Source of the DNA: Hymenobacter arizonensis
Lineage (GTDB): Bacteria > Bacteroidota > Bacteroidia > Cytophagales > Hymenobacteraceae
Assembly (NCBI RefSeq): GCF_900115775.1
Contig: NZ_FOXS01000002.1
Span: forward strand, 372,001-436,000
Direction of reading: 5' to 3'
Length of the DNA stretch: 64,000 nt
The translations under genes were made by a program, and so were the position numbers. Under the pieces are notes generated by a model. That model ran no database searches and had not been told where the DNA came from. It worked only from the letters and a program-made list of their open reading frames with translations. Below, in pieces: positions 35,255 to 44,815 of the stretch (positions within the stretch are counted from its first letter, which is position 1; each line of letters begins with the position of its first letter).

Positions 35255-36652
35255 CTAACCGAATAAGCCGTTCAACACTTCGTCGAGGCGGCTCACGGCG
35301 TGCACTTTTAAGCCAAATCGCGCCAGGTCAAGTCCCTTGCCATTAAACTGCGAAACATACATCTCGCGGAATCCTAATTTTTCGGCTTCGGCCAGGCGCT
35401 GGTCGAGTCGCGACACCGCCCGAATCTCGCCGCTCAAGCCGACTTCGGCCGCCAGGCAAACATCGCCGGGAATGGGCAAATCATTTAGCGAAGAAACCAC
35501 GGCTGCGCACACGGCCATGTCGAGGGCGGGGTCGTCGAGGCGCAGGCCCCCGGCAATGTTCAAAAACACATCGTGCTGACCTAAACGCAGGCCGGCGCGC
35601 TTTTCCAGCACGGCCAGCAGCATTTGCAGGCGCTTGGCATCGAAGCCGGTGCTGCTGCGCTGGGGCGTGCCGTAGGTGGACGGCGTGACCAGGGCCTGCA
35701 CTTCCACCAGCAGCGGCCGGTTGCCTTCCAGCGTGGCGCCAATGGCCATGCCGCTCAGGCTTTCGCCGCGCTGCGAGAGCAGGATTTCGGAAGGGTTGCT
35801 CACCTGGCGCAGGCCGTCGCCCTGCATTTCGTAAATACCCAGCTCCGAGGTGCTACCGAAGCGGTTTTTGGTGGTGCGCAGAATGCGGTAGCTCATGTGC
35901 CGGTCGCCCTCAAACTGCAGCACGGTGTCCACCATGTGCTCCAGGATTTTCGGGCCGGCAATGCTGCCGTCTTTGGTGATGTGGCCAATGAGCAGCACCG
36001 GCGTGCTGGTTTCTTTCGCAAATTTCAGAAACTCGGCGGTGCACTCGCGCACCTGGCTCACGCTGCCCGCGCCGCTCTCCACCAGCGTGGAGTGCATGGT
36101 TTGGATGGAGTCGATGACAAGGATGTTGGGCTGCACCTGGTCAATCTGCCGGAAGATGTTCTGGGTGTTGGTTTCGGTGAGGATGAAGCAGCCGGAGTGC
36201 TGGCCGTCGGCCATCCGCTCGGCGCGCATTTTAATCTGGGCCTCGCTTTCCTCGCCGCTCACGTAGAGCACCTTCATCTTGCGTAGGCTCAGGGCAATCT
36301 GGAGCATGAGCGTGCTCTTGCCAATGCCGGGCTCGCCGCCAATGAGCACAATGGAGCCGGGCACAATGCCACCGCCCAGCACGCGGTTCAGTTCGCCGTC
36401 GGGGGTGATGATGCGGGGTTCGTCCTCGGCCAGAATATCGCCAAGCGGCACCGACTTGGCGGCTTTGACAAGGTTGCCGCCGGGCACAGTGCTGGCGGGC
36501 TTCCACTGGCCGGTGGTGGTGGCCACGGTTTCTTTCTGAACGACTTCTTCGACGTAGGTATTCCACTCGCCGCACGCCGGGCAGCGGCCTATCCATTTCG
36601 CCGATTGAGCGCCGCAGGATTGGCAGAAAAAAACAGTTCTTGCTTTGGCCAT
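35255..36652 (-). CDS. radA: DNA repair protein RadA
   Basis: 465 residues from ATG 36652; the open frame extends 54 nt further but the zinc finger starts here. N-terminal C4 zinc finger FFCQSCGAQSAKWIGRCPAC, Walker A GGEPGIGKSTLML near 105, Walker B ILVIDSIQ, the RadA-specific KNRFGSTSELGIYEM near 260, and a C-terminal Lon-protease-like domain (FLNIAGGLRLDDPALDMAV). RadA/Sms helps process recombination intermediates by branch migration. Stands alone; a hairpin lies downstream. Confidence 0.97.
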   Translation of the reverse strand: MAKARTVFFCQSCGAQSAKWIGRCPACGEWNTYVEEVVQKETVATTTGQWKPASTVPGGNLVKAAKSVPLGDILAEDEPRIITPDGELNRVLGGGIVPGSIVLIGGEPGIGKSTLMLQIALSLRKMKVLYVSGEESEAQIKMRAERMADGQHSGCFILTETNTQNIFRQIDQVQPNILVIDSIQTMHSTLVESGAGSVSQVRECTAEFLKFAKETSTPVLLIGHITKDGSIAGPKILEHMVDTVLQFEGDRHMSYRILRTTKNRFGSTSELGIYEMQGDGLRQVSNPSEILLSQRGESLSGMAIGATLEGNRPLLVEVQALVTPSTYGTPQRSSTGFDAKRLQMLLAVLEKRAGLRLGQHDVFLNIAGGLRLDDPALDMAVCAAVVSSLNDLPIPGDVCLAAEVGLSGEIRAVSRLDQRLAEAEKLGFREMYVSQFNGKGLDLARFGLKVHAVSRLDEVLNGLFG

Positions 36653-36783
36653 ATTTTGAAAACTGACGCATGATAAGGTCAGCTTTAGATAAGCTATTTG
36701 AGGCATTAAAAGTGCCTCTGAAACGGAATTTGGCTGGCAATTGTAGCTGACTTTGCACCCAGCCAGTTGCTACATGCTCATCC

Positions 36784-37479
36784 CTATTTGCCTGCTACGA
36801 GGGCATTGTATTGGCTCACCAGTTCGGGAGCGTTATCAATCCGATAGCGCGACTTGGTAGCCCCACCAGCTTTGGCCGACTGCTGCAGTTCGGCTGCCAG
36901 CGCGGGGGCCTTGCTGCACTGCTTGCTCATGAACTCTACAAAGGCTTTATGGCCCCGTGGCACCTCCTGCAACTCGCCGCCCGCCTTGCGCACATACCAA
37001 TAATATTTCTCGTGCGTGCCATTAGAATTAGAAACGGAGTAGCCATAAATTTCCATAGGGCCAGGTGTAGCAAGGTTCTCAGCGAGCCTTTTGAGGGGCT
37101 TACCCCGCATATGCAGCGACTCCAACGTGTGCCCGTCCACGGTCATGCTTTGCAGGCGCTCAATGCTGATAACTTTCACGGGTGGCATCGGCATTACGTC
37201 GGGCGGCTGCTCGTAACAGCGCACTTGGTTGGTGGTGTTGCTGCGATAATCCCTAACGTATCCCCGGGCCTGCTTGCCGCTCACAAAGGTGAAAACCGCT
37301 GGGAAGTAAGTTGGCTTGCCGTCCCGGGCGGCCCGCAGCGAATCGACCCGCGTGGCTACGCGCGCCCCCTGCTGCGCGTGAGCCATGAAGCTGACCGCCA
37401 GACAGACGACCCCTAATAAAGCAGCGCGGCACCTCTTTGCTTTTCTGACGGGCTCTTCTGGTAAAATTCTTACATTCAT
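36784..37479 (-). CDS. Secreted protein of unknown function
   Basis: 231 residues. Charged N terminus then hydrophobic stretch AALLGVVCLAVSFMAHA ending in a signal-peptidase-like AHA-QQ site. The mature part has TYFPAVFTFVSGKQARGYVRDY and YGYSVSNSNGTHEKYYWYVRKAGGE, which read like beta strands. Only two cysteines remain in the mature part. No known family recognised. It is upstream of radA on the same strand with a 131-nt gap. Confidence 0.65.
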   Translation of the reverse strand: MNVRILPEEPVRKAKRCRAALLGVVCLAVSFMAHAQQGARVATRVDSLRAARDGKPTYFPAVFTFVSGKQARGYVRDYRSNTTNQVRCYEQPPDVMPMPPVKVISIERLQSMTVDGHTLESLHMRGKPLKRLAENLATPGPMEIYGYSVSNSNGTHEKYYWYVRKAGGELQEVPRGHKAFVEFMSKQCSKAPALAAELQQSAKAGGATKSRYRIDNAPELVSQYNALVAGK

Positions 37480-37580
37480 AAAGCATTAAAACTAGTTGTC
37501 CGTCTGTAATCTAGTTACAAAGTACGTTTGCCGCAGGCTTACTACGCTCCATTTTTTGTCCCTTGCCGGGCCGCATACCC

Positions 37581-38999
37581 ATGTCTGATACGCTTGCCCT
37601 GACCACCTCCGACCTGGCTACTGTCACCGCCTTTGCGGGCCTCCCCGATACCGTGCTGGAATGGCTACTGGCCCACGGCGAACGGCGTGACTTGGACGAC
37701 GGCGGCTCCATTACCCAGCCCGGCGACCCAGCCGAGTACCTCATGGCTATTCTTCAGGGCGGCATCCAGTTCTACACCCTGCAAAACGGCACCCGCGAGC
37801 CCCGGTTTCGGGTTGAAAAGGGCCAGGTGAGCGGCGTGCTGCCCTACTCCCGGCTGCGCATCAGCATCGGCCTTGGGTTGGCTGTGGGGCACACGGTGCT
37901 GTACCTGTTGCACCGCGACCAATTCCCGGCCCTCGAACAAGTCAGCCCCGAGCTAGTACAGCGCCTCGTAGCCCTAATGAGCGACCGCGCCCGCGACGAG
38001 GCCCGGAGCCAGGAGCGCGACGACAAGCTGCGGGCCCTGGGCAAGCTCTCGGCCGGCTTGGCGCACGAGCTGAATAACCCCGCCGCTGCCATCGCCCGCG
38101 CCTCCCAGGCCCTGGCCGACCGCGCCGCCATCAAGCCGCATCTCCTGCAGAGGCTCATTGAGCAGTGCTCCAACCCAGAGGCTCTTTGCGCCTTCACCGC
38201 CCTGGCAGTGCCCATGGCCCAAAGCGCCACGCCACCGCTGCACCTCTCGCCCCTGCAGCGTTCGGCGCGCGAAGATGAGTTGGCCGACTGGCTGACCGAG
38301 CAAGGCGTACCCAACGGGTATGAGCTGGCCCCGGGCCTGCTCGAAACCGGCTTGACCGCCGAAATATTAGCCACGGCGGCCGAAGTTCTGCCCCTGCCCG
38401 CTCGCCCCGCGGCCTTTGCCTGGCTGGAATCCCAGCAGAGCACCATGCAGCTCATCCGCGACGTACAGGAGGCCGGCAGCCGCATCAGCAAGCTGGTGGC
38501 CGATGTGAAAACGTACTCGCACATGGACCGCGCCGGTGGCTTTGAGCTGCTCGACGTCACCGCCGGGCTCGATAGCACGCTCAACATGCTGGGCTTCGAG
38601 CTACGCCAAAAGAACGTGCACCTCACCCGCGACTACGCCCCGGGCCTGCCCCAAATTAGGGGCCAGGTAAGCAGCCTGAACCAAGTGTGGACCAACCTCA
38701 TCGACAACGCCATCGACGCGCTGCCGGCCCAGGGCGGCGAGCTCACCCTTCGGACCCGCGTGGAGGGAGCTTTTGTGCGCGTTTTTCTGATTGATAATGG
38801 TGCGGGCATCCCGGGCGATGTGCTGCCGCACATCTTTGAGCCGTTTTACACCACCAAGCAAGCCGGCGCGGGCTCTGGCCTGGGCCTGGACATTGCCCAG
38901 CGCATCATCAGGCAGCACGATGGACGCCTTGAAGCCAGCTCCCGCCCCGGCCACACTGAATTTTGCGCGTGGTTGCCGGTGGCCACGCCCTTGGCTTAG
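37581..38999 (+). CDS. Soluble histidine kinase with CRP-like sensor domain
   Basis: 472 residues with no membrane helix. The N-terminal cyclic-nucleotide-binding-like domain (about 10-130: LATVTAFAGLPDTVLEWLLA, GDPAEYLMAILQGG) lacks the usual phosphate-binding Arg-Ala; at that place it reads GQVSGVLPYSRLR, so the ligand may not be cAMP. The H-box is LSAGLAHELNNPAAAIARAS near 160. The ATPase has NLIDNAIDAL, DNGAGIPGDV, FEPFYTTK and GSGLGLDIA. The response-regulator/flavoprotein gene starts 130 nt downstream on the same strand and is its likely partner. HELNNP kinases often respond to redox or energy state. Confidence 0.9.
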   Translation: MSDTLALTTSDLATVTAFAGLPDTVLEWLLAHGERRDLDDGGSITQPGDPAEYLMAILQGGIQFYTLQNGTREPRFRVEKGQVSGVLPYSRLRISIGLGLAVGHTVLYLLHRDQFPALEQVSPELVQRLVALMSDRARDEARSQERDDKLRALGKLSAGLAHELNNPAAAIARASQALADRAAIKPHLLQRLIEQCSNPEALCAFTALAVPMAQSATPPLHLSPLQRSAREDELADWLTEQGVPNGYELAPGLLETGLTAEILATAAEVLPLPARPAAFAWLESQQSTMQLIRDVQEAGSRISKLVADVKTYSHMDRAGGFELLDVTAGLDSTLNMLGFELRQKNVHLTRDYAPGLPQIRGQVSSLNQVWTNLIDNAIDALPAQGGELTLRTRVEGAFVRVFLIDNGAGIPGDVLPHIFEPFYTTKQAGAGSGLGLDIAQRIIRQHDGRLEASSRPGHTEFCAWLPVATPLA

Positions 39000-39129
39000 C
39001 TCAGTACATCTTGCTTTCCGCAGTCGAAAAATCAGCTTTTTACCACCTTTTTACCTGTCGTATTAGTCCTGCGTCCACATTGGTTGGGTGCCACTCCGCT
39101 GATACGCTTTGCTTTAATTAAACGACATC

Positions 39130-40788
39130 ATGGCCTCCAATAAGCCCTTCATCTTAGCTGTTGACGACGACCCGCAAGTACTGGCCGCCATTACCCGCGA
39201 CCTGCGGCAGGAGTTCGGCAAAGACTACCGCATCTTGCGCGTCGGCTCCGGCCCCGAGGCCCTGACGACGCTGCAGGAGCTGCGCGTGAAGGAGGAGTCG
39301 CTGGCCCTCATCGTGGCCGACCAGCGCATGCCCGATTTGGAGGGCGTGGAGCTGCTCACCGCCTCGCGCGACCTGTTTCCAGACGCCAAGCGCGTGCTGC
39401 TCACGGCCTATGCCGACACCGAAGCCGCCATTCGGGCCATCAACTCCGCCCGGCTCGACCACTACCTGATGAAGCCCTGGGACCCGCCCGAGCAGCTGCT
39501 GTTCCCCACCCTGCACGACTTGCTCAATGCCTGGCAGGCCGCCCACAAGCCCCGCTACGGTGGCCTCCGGCTCATCGGGTTTCAGTGGTCGCCGCTCTCG
39601 CACGAGCTCAAGGATTTTCTCAGCGGCTACATGGTGGGCTACCAGTGGCTGGATTTTGAAACCCAACCCGAAGCGCAGGAGCTGCTAAAAGCCAGCGGCT
39701 ACAACTCCACCGACCTGCCACTAGTCATTTGTGCCGATGGCACCGCCGTGCCCAACCCAACGAAGGCTTCGCTGGCGCAACACCTGGGCATCAACAGCAA
39801 GGCCACGCAGGAGATGTACGACGTGGTGGTAGTGGGCGCCGGCCCCAGCGGGCTGGCTGCCGCCGTGTACGGTGCCAGCGAGGGCCTCAAAACACTCATC
39901 ATTGAGCGCCAGACCCCCGGTGGCCAAGCCGGCACCAGCTCGCGCATCGAAAATTACCTGGGCTTCCCCACCGGCCTGAGCGGCGCCGAGCTCACGCACC
40001 GCGCCTGGACGCAGGCCGTGCGCCTGGGCGCCGAGTTTTTGGCCCCACAGGAAGTAAGCCAGCTGTGCGTGCAAGACGGCTACAAAGTTCTCACCCTCAG
40101 CGACGGCAGCGAAATCAGCACCCGGGCCGTGGTGCTGACCACCGGCGTGAGCTACCGCACCCTCGATGTGCCCGGCATGGACCGCCTCAGCGGCGCCGGC
40201 GTGTACTACGGTGCCGCCCGCACCGAGGCTCGCAGCTGCGATGCGCAGGACGTGTACATCGTGGGCGGTGGCAATTCGGCCGGGCAGGCGGCCATGTATT
40301 TGGCTACGTATGCCCGCCGGGTGTTCATCGTTATCCGCGGGGCCGACCTGGCCGCCAGCATGTCGGCCTACCTCATCGAGCAGATTCGCAGCACGCCCAA
40401 CATCGAGCTGCTGCCCTTTTCGCAAGTGAAAGAAGTGTGCGGCCAGGACCACCTCGAAGCCGTGATGGTCGACATCAACGGCACTGTGGAGAAACGGCCG
40501 GCCCGGGCCTTGTTCGTCTTCATCGGTGCGAAACCCAGCACCGAGTGGGTCAACGACCAGATTTTCTGCGATGGCAAAGGCTTCCTGCTTACCGGCCGCG
40601 ACCTACTGGCTGATTCCCGCTTTGCGGCTACCTGGAAAAAGCAGCGCGAACCGTTTCTACTCGAAACCTGTGTACCAGGCATTTTCGCGGCCGGCGACAG
40701 CCGGGCCGGCGCCATGGCCCGCGTGGCCTCGGCCGTGGGCGAAGGCAGCATGGCCATCAAGTTTGTGCATCAATACCTGGACGAGTAG
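39130..40788 (+). CDS. Response regulator fused to a thioredoxin-reductase-like flavoprotein
   Basis: 552 residues in three parts. REC (about 1-120): ILAVDDDPQVLAA acidic pocket, phospho-acceptor Asp in IVADQRMPDLEG, then LLTAYAD and Lys in YLMKPWD. Glutaredoxin-like fold (about 140-222): LRLIGFQWSPLSHELKDFLSG, with SPLS where CPxC is expected. TrxR-like FAD/NAD(P) domain: VVVGAGPSGLAAAVYGASEG near 233, PGGQAGTSSRIENYLGFP, second dinucleotide motif YIVGGGNSAGQAAMYL, and FAAGDSRAGAMARV. At the CATC position of thioredoxin reductase it reads YYGAARTEA, so no redox disulfide is present. Output of the kinase before it may be a flavin reductase step; this is inference. Confidence 0.92.
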   Translation: MASNKPFILAVDDDPQVLAAITRDLRQEFGKDYRILRVGSGPEALTTLQELRVKEESLALIVADQRMPDLEGVELLTASRDLFPDAKRVLLTAYADTEAAIRAINSARLDHYLMKPWDPPEQLLFPTLHDLLNAWQAAHKPRYGGLRLIGFQWSPLSHELKDFLSGYMVGYQWLDFETQPEAQELLKASGYNSTDLPLVICADGTAVPNPTKASLAQHLGINSKATQEMYDVVVVGAGPSGLAAAVYGASEGLKTLIIERQTPGGQAGTSSRIENYLGFPTGLSGAELTHRAWTQAVRLGAEFLAPQEVSQLCVQDGYKVLTLSDGSEISTRAVVLTTGVSYRTLDVPGMDRLSGAGVYYGAARTEARSCDAQDVYIVGGGNSAGQAAMYLATYARRVFIVIRGADLAASMSAYLIEQIRSTPNIELLPFSQVKEVCGQDHLEAVMVDINGTVEKRPARALFVFIGAKPSTEWVNDQIFCDGKGFLLTGRDLLADSRFAATWKKQREPFLLETCVPGIFAAGDSRAGAMARVASAVGEGSMAIKFVHQYLDE

Positions 40789-40829
40789 CCATTTGACTTA
40801 CGTCGGTACCGCCTCGCAATGATACCTGG

Positions 40830-41561
40830 CTATTCTTTATCCCGAATCACCTTAAAGAAGGCTTTCCGGTACGTTTCGCCAACGGCGATGCTCTCCTGCC
40901 CAATGGTTAGAGAATTTCCATCAATTAGCCGGATGTGGTTGAGCGACACGATGTAGGACTTGTGCACCCGCATGAAAGGTGGCTGCGGCAGCTGCGTTTC
41001 CAGCTCGCGCAGGCTTTGGTAGGTGACGATGCGCTGGCCCGGCACGAAGATGGACACGTAGTTTTTCAGGCCCTCGATGTAGAGAATGTCATCGTGGCTG
41101 ACCCGTTGGAACTTGTTTTTGCTGTCGCCTTTCACAAACATGTAGTTGGTCGGGGCAGGCGCGGCCAACGTCGGCGGCATTGGGGCGGGCGCCGGGGCCA
41201 GAGAAGGCGTCAGCAAGGCATAGGCTTTCTGGGCCGCTCGTAAGAACCGGTCGAAGGCAATGGGTTTGAGCAGGTAGTCCACCACGTCGTGCTCGTAGCC
41301 GTCGAGCGCATATTCGGGGTAGGCCGTGGTGAGGATGACTTTGCACTTGTTGCCGCACAGCTTCAGAAACTGCAGGCCGGTGAGCTCGGGCATCTGGATA
41401 TCGAGAAAAACCAGGTCGGCCCGGCCCTCCTGGACCCAAAGCAGGGCTTCGATGGGCTTGGTCGTGGTCCCGACCAATTCCAGAAAGGGCACCTTCTCGA
41501 TGTAAGCCGCCAGAAGCCGGCTGGCGTAGGCTTCGTCGTCGACGGCAATGCAGCGCAGCAT
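40830..41561 (-). CDS. LytTR-family response regulator
   Basis: 243 residues. The receiver domain (about 1-120) has the acidic pair AVDDEAYASRLL, the phospho-acceptor in VFLDIQMPELTG and Lys in YLLKPIAF. A Pro/Ala-rich linker is followed by the LytTR DNA-binding domain with YIEGLKNYVSIFV, LPQPPFMRVHKSYIVSLNHI and the end IAVGETYRKAF. Transcribed after the sensor kinase with an 11-nt gap, so an operon. It ends 41 nt from the convergent flavoprotein fusion. Confidence 0.95.
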   Translation of the reverse strand: MLRCIAVDDEAYASRLLAAYIEKVPFLELVGTTTKPIEALLWVQEGRADLVFLDIQMPELTGLQFLKLCGNKCKVILTTAYPEYALDGYEHDVVDYLLKPIAFDRFLRAAQKAYALLTPSLAPAPAPMPPTLAAPAPTNYMFVKGDSKNKFQRVSHDDILYIEGLKNYVSIFVPGQRIVTYQSLRELETQLPQPPFMRVHKSYIVSLNHIRLIDGNSLTIGQESIAVGETYRKAFFKVIRDKE

Positions 41562-41572
41562 GAAGGCAGTTT

Positions 41573-42622
41573 TCAGGTGAATAATAGCTCCAGCCGGGCG
41601 TGGTGCACCGTACCGTTGTTGTGAATGGCCAACTCGTGCCGGCCGGGGTACAGCAACTCCAGCCGCCGCCTAATGTTGGCGAGGCCTATGCCCGTAGTGG
41701 CGTCTTTCTGGTGTTGGTTAATGTGGTTGCGCACCTCAAAAGTGAGCCCGTTGTCGGGGCGAAGATGCAGCGTTATTTCTACCGGGCGGTCAGATTTGTC
41801 GGTGATGCCGTGCTTAATGGCATTCTCCACGAATGGCACCAACACCAGTGCCGCCACGCGCTGCCCGTTGAGATGCCCGCGCACGTCAAAGTTGACAAAG
41901 AAGTTGTTCTCGAAGCGCAGCCGGTAGATGGACAGGTAATTCTCCAGGTAATCGACTTCGTTTTGCACGGCCACCTGTCCGTCGGGGCTTTCCTGCAGCA
42001 TGTAGCGCATCAGGGCCGAGAGCTTGAGCACGGCCTCGGCCAGCGGCTCCGACACAGGGTACGCCAGCGAGTAGATGTAGTTGAGCGTGTTGTAGAGGAA
42101 ATGGGGGTTGATTTGCGTTTTGAGAAAGGCGAGCTCGGCCTGCGTTTTCTGCTGCTGCAATTCCTGAAACTGGAGTTGGTTTTCGCGCTCTTTTTCACGA
42201 AAGCTAAAGGCTTCCTGCACGCTCCACGTCACGGCCGCCAGCGCCACCGTAGGTATAAGGAAATACAGGTTATCGACCAAGTAATAGAGAAGCGTGGTAT
42301 CGGGCGAATAGTTGCTTAACCCAAACAGCAGCGGCAGCAACCCCTCTTCCAGCCCATAGCGAGTACCCGCAAACACTACCGGAGTTCCGAGCAGCCCTAA
42401 CACCAGCAGGCCCCACCGTCCCCGACGAATGCCCTGCGGAAATACCAGCAGCAGGCAGTAATAAAAGAGTACCAGTAGGCTCAGCCAGAAGGTCACCACC
42501 AGTAGCATGATGTGCCCCCGGCTGGCCGGTCCTGTGTATAGGAAGCCACGCCACCACACATCGTAGCTGATGAGGAGTCCCCAGCCCAGGAACTGGTAAA
42601 GCCCTATGCGCTTCTGATTCAT
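41573..42622 (-). CDS. LytS/YpdA-like sensor histidine kinase
   Basis: 349 residues. Four membrane helices in the first 150 residues (LGWGLLISYDVWWRGFL, VVTFWLSLLVLFYYCLLLVF and two more), then a coiled coil (FREKERENQLQFQELQQQ). The His_kinase domain has LKTQINPHFLYNTLNYI with the phospho-acceptor His, and the ATPase region has LVPFVENAIKHGI and TGIGLANIRRRLELLY. It signals to the LytTR regulator encoded 11 nt downstream. No extracellular sensor domain; the signal is probably sensed in the membrane. Confidence 0.94.
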   Translation of the reverse strand: MNQKRIGLYQFLGWGLLISYDVWWRGFLYTGPASRGHIMLLVVTFWLSLLVLFYYCLLLVFPQGIRRGRWGLLVLGLLGTPVVFAGTRYGLEEGLLPLLFGLSNYSPDTTLLYYLVDNLYFLIPTVALAAVTWSVQEAFSFREKERENQLQFQELQQQKTQAELAFLKTQINPHFLYNTLNYIYSLAYPVSEPLAEAVLKLSALMRYMLQESPDGQVAVQNEVDYLENYLSIYRLRFENNFFVNFDVRGHLNGQRVAALVLVPFVENAIKHGITDKSDRPVEITLHLRPDNGLTFEVRNHINQHQKDATTGIGLANIRRRLELLYPGRHELAIHNNGTVHHARLELLFT

Positions 42623-42773
42623 GGGCTAAAAGTACCCATGTCCTGACCTGCACATCGGTATTTTATCCCAACCCGCTCCTTTGAGATGCCAACCCTGGCT
42701 TTGAACTTACATAACCGTTTTTGTCTCCTTGCCGGGAGTTGGGATAATGTTTGAGCAGGTTGGGATAATAGAC

Positions 42774-42804
42774 TTTTGACCGCGTGGGTAAGCGGGCACC
42801 TTTG
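42774..42804 (+). promoter_or_regulatory. Bacteroidota promoter of the DUF5694 gene
   Basis: -33 TTTG (42774-42777), 19-nt spacer, -7 CAccTTTG (42797-42804, one mismatch to TAnnTTTG). The ATG is 26 nt further, leaving a short leader. Confidence 0.6.
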
Positions 42805-42830
42805 CCTCATCACCTTCACCAACTACTCCA

Positions 42831-43748
42831 ATGACCGCCGCCATCCGCTTCCTGCTTGCCCTATTGCTCAGCACTACACTTACTGCTGCCGCTCAAACGA
42901 AGCCCCCGCAGCCTCACACCAGAATCAAGGTGTATCTGGTGGGAACGTTTCACTTCGATGGCTCCGCAACCGATGTAGTAAAAGGCAGCAAAACTGACAT
43001 GGAAGCCACTAAGAAGCAGCAGGAAGTAGAAGACCTGATAACCCGACTGGCCCAAACCAAAGCCGACAAAGTGTTTGTGGAATGGAGACTCAAAGACCAA
43101 CCGTTTGTGGACAGCACCTACGCGCTGTACCGCAATAATCAGTTTAAGCTCGGCAACAACGAGGTGTACCAAGTGGGCTACCGGCTGGCGAGCAAGCTGA
43201 AGCTGCCCCGCGTGTACTGCGCCGATGCCGACGGCGTGTTCGACTACGAGGGCGCCTTAAAATATGCCAAGGCTCACGGCCAGGAAAAAACGTTAAATGG
43301 TGCGTTTAGTAGCGCACAGCCGGACAGCATTCGCCAGCTGATGGAAGCCCGGCTAGGCACCACCGTGGGCCTGGACGCGGAACAGGCCCTGAAAGACCTC
43401 CCTAACGAAACACTTGTAGCGAAGCTGGCTCGGTTCAATTCTACCGAGTTTATGCGTGGCAACATGGATAGTTACCTGCTCACGCTGGCCCGGGTGGGTG
43501 GCAGCAGCAATTATGTGGGCGCCGACCTGGCCGGGGAATTCTATAAGCGCAACATGCGCATTTACACCAACTTGCTTCGCGCCGTCGATATCAAACACGA
43601 CCAAAGCATTGTCTTGGTAATTGGTGCCAGCCACGTGGCTTTCCTCCAGGAGCAACTTTTGTATAGCTCGCTGTTTGAGGTGCAGGACGTACTGCCGCTG
43701 CTAACGACGCAAGCGAAGCCATCTTCCTCCAAGAAGTTGGCTCGATAA
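42831..43748 (+). CDS. Secreted DUF5694 / TraB-like fold protein
   Basis: 305 residues with signal peptide (RFLLALLLSTTLTAAAQT). The mature protein begins IKVYLVGTFHFDGSATDV and has KADKVFVEWRLKDQP and, near the end, IVLVIGASHVAFLQEQL. These His/Glu positions match the TIKI/TraB/ChaN-like fold, some members of which are metal-dependent hydrolases. Catalysis here is not shown. Divergent from the sensor kinase gene, with its own promoter and a strong terminator. Confidence 0.75.
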   Translation: MTAAIRFLLALLLSTTLTAAAQTKPPQPHTRIKVYLVGTFHFDGSATDVVKGSKTDMEATKKQQEVEDLITRLAQTKADKVFVEWRLKDQPFVDSTYALYRNNQFKLGNNEVYQVGYRLASKLKLPRVYCADADGVFDYEGALKYAKAHGQEKTLNGAFSSAQPDSIRQLMEARLGTTVGLDAEQALKDLPNETLVAKLARFNSTEFMRGNMDSYLLTLARVGGSSNYVGADLAGEFYKRNMRIYTNLLRAVDIKHDQSIVLVIGASHVAFLQEQLLYSSLFEVQDVLPLLTTQAKPSSSKKLAR

Positions 43749-43755
43749 CCTAATC

Positions 43756-43800
43756 AACCCAAAAGTGCCCGCAACACAAGGCTGCGGGCGCTTTTGGGTT
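43756..43800. terminator. Terminator between convergent DUF5694 and rfbA genes
   Basis: 18-bp arms AACCCAAAAGTGCCCGCA (43756-43773) and TGCGGGCGCTTTTGGGTT (43783-43800), one G-U, 9-nt loop. Works on both strands. Confidence 0.85.
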
Positions 43801-43819
43801 GAACAAATCCCCGGCCTGA

Positions 43820-44698
43820 CTACTCGGCCATCACCAGCTGCTCGGGCAGGTGCATGAGGTAGTCGCCGTAGCCGCTTTTGCGCAGCGGCGCGGCGATAGC
43901 ACGGAGCTGGTCGGCATCGATAAATCCTTGGCGGTAAGCAATTTCTTCAATGGCACCAACTTTCAGGCCCTGGCGCTGCTCAATCACACGCACAAATTCG
44001 CCGGCCTGCATCAGGCTTTCAAACGTGCCGGTGTCGAGCCAGGCAGTGCCGCGGCCGAGAATGCCGACCTTTAGCGTGCCCCGCTTCAGGTACTCGCGGT
44101 TTACGTCTGTGATTTCGTATTCACCCCGTGAGCTAGGCTCTAGGTTGCGGGCGATTTCGATGACGTCGTTGTCATAGAAATACAGGCCGGGCACGGCGTA
44201 GTTGCTCTTGGGCTGGGCCGGCTTTTCCTCGATGCTGAGGGCCTTTTTATCACCATCGAACTCCACCACGCCGTAGCGCTCGGGGTCGTGCACGTGGTAG
44301 GCAAATACCACACCGCCGGTTGGGTTGCTGTTGGATTTGAGCAATTCTTCCAGGCCCGCGCCGTAGAAAATATTGTCGCCGAGCACTAGGGCCACCTTGT
44401 CGTCACCAATAAAATCGGCGCCAATAACGAAGGCTTGAGCTAGGCCGTTGGGCACTTCCTGCACCGCGTACTGGAAATCACAGCCCAGATTCTTGCCGTC
44501 GCCGAGCAGCTTCTGGAACTGTGCCTGGTCGTGGGGTGTGGTGATAATCAGCACTTCCCGGATACCTGCCATGAGCAGAATCGACAGCGGATAATAAATC
44601 ATCGGCTTGTCGTACACCGGCATCAGTTGCTTGGACACAGCAAGGGTGAGCGGGTGCAGGCGGGTGCCGGAGCCGCCGGCGAGAATAATTCCTTTCAT
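43820..44698 (-). CDS. rfbA: Glucose-1-phosphate thymidylyltransferase
   Basis: 292 residues from ATG 44698; an 11-residue upstream extension derives from the adjacent palindrome. Nucleotidyltransferase motif [54 protein letters not shown] and [17 protein letters not shown]. It makes dTDP-glucose, the first step to dTDP-rhamnose and other deoxysugars. rfbB is two genes upstream; rfbC and rfbD are absent here. Confidence 0.96.
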   Translation of the reverse strand: MKGIILAGGSGTRLHPLTLAVSKQLMPVYDKPMIYYPLSILLMAGIREVLIITTPHDQAQFQKLLGDGKNLGCDFQYAVQEVPNGLAQAFVIGADFIGDDKVALVLGDNIFYGAGLEELLKSNSNPTGGVVFAYHVHDPERYGVVEFDGDKKALSIEEKPAQPKSNYAVPGLYFYDNDVIEIARNLEPSSRGEYEITDVNREYLKRGTLKVGILGRGTAWLDTGTFESLMQAGEFVRVIEQRQGLKVGAIEEIAYRQGFIDADQLRAIAAPLRKSGYGDYLMHLPEQLVMAE

Positions 44699-44707
44699 GA
44701 GTAAACT

Positions 44708-44809
44708 GTCATGTTGAGCGGAGCGAAACATCTTATCGCGCTTGCACCGCAGGGATTGGTAGTTCTGGCGAAGTCAGCCGTGATAAGATGCTTCCTTCGT
44801 CAGCATGAC
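44708..44809. repeat. Palindromic repeat, GTCATnnTGAGC family (copy 4)
   Basis: GTCATGTTGAGCGGAGCG... to ...CTTCGTCAGCATGAC, imperfect arms with CATCTTATC / GATAAGATG inside. It spans the whole gap between rfbA and the epimerase gene. Its right half is almost identical to copy 5. Confidence 0.8.
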
Positions 44810-44815
44810 AACGAT

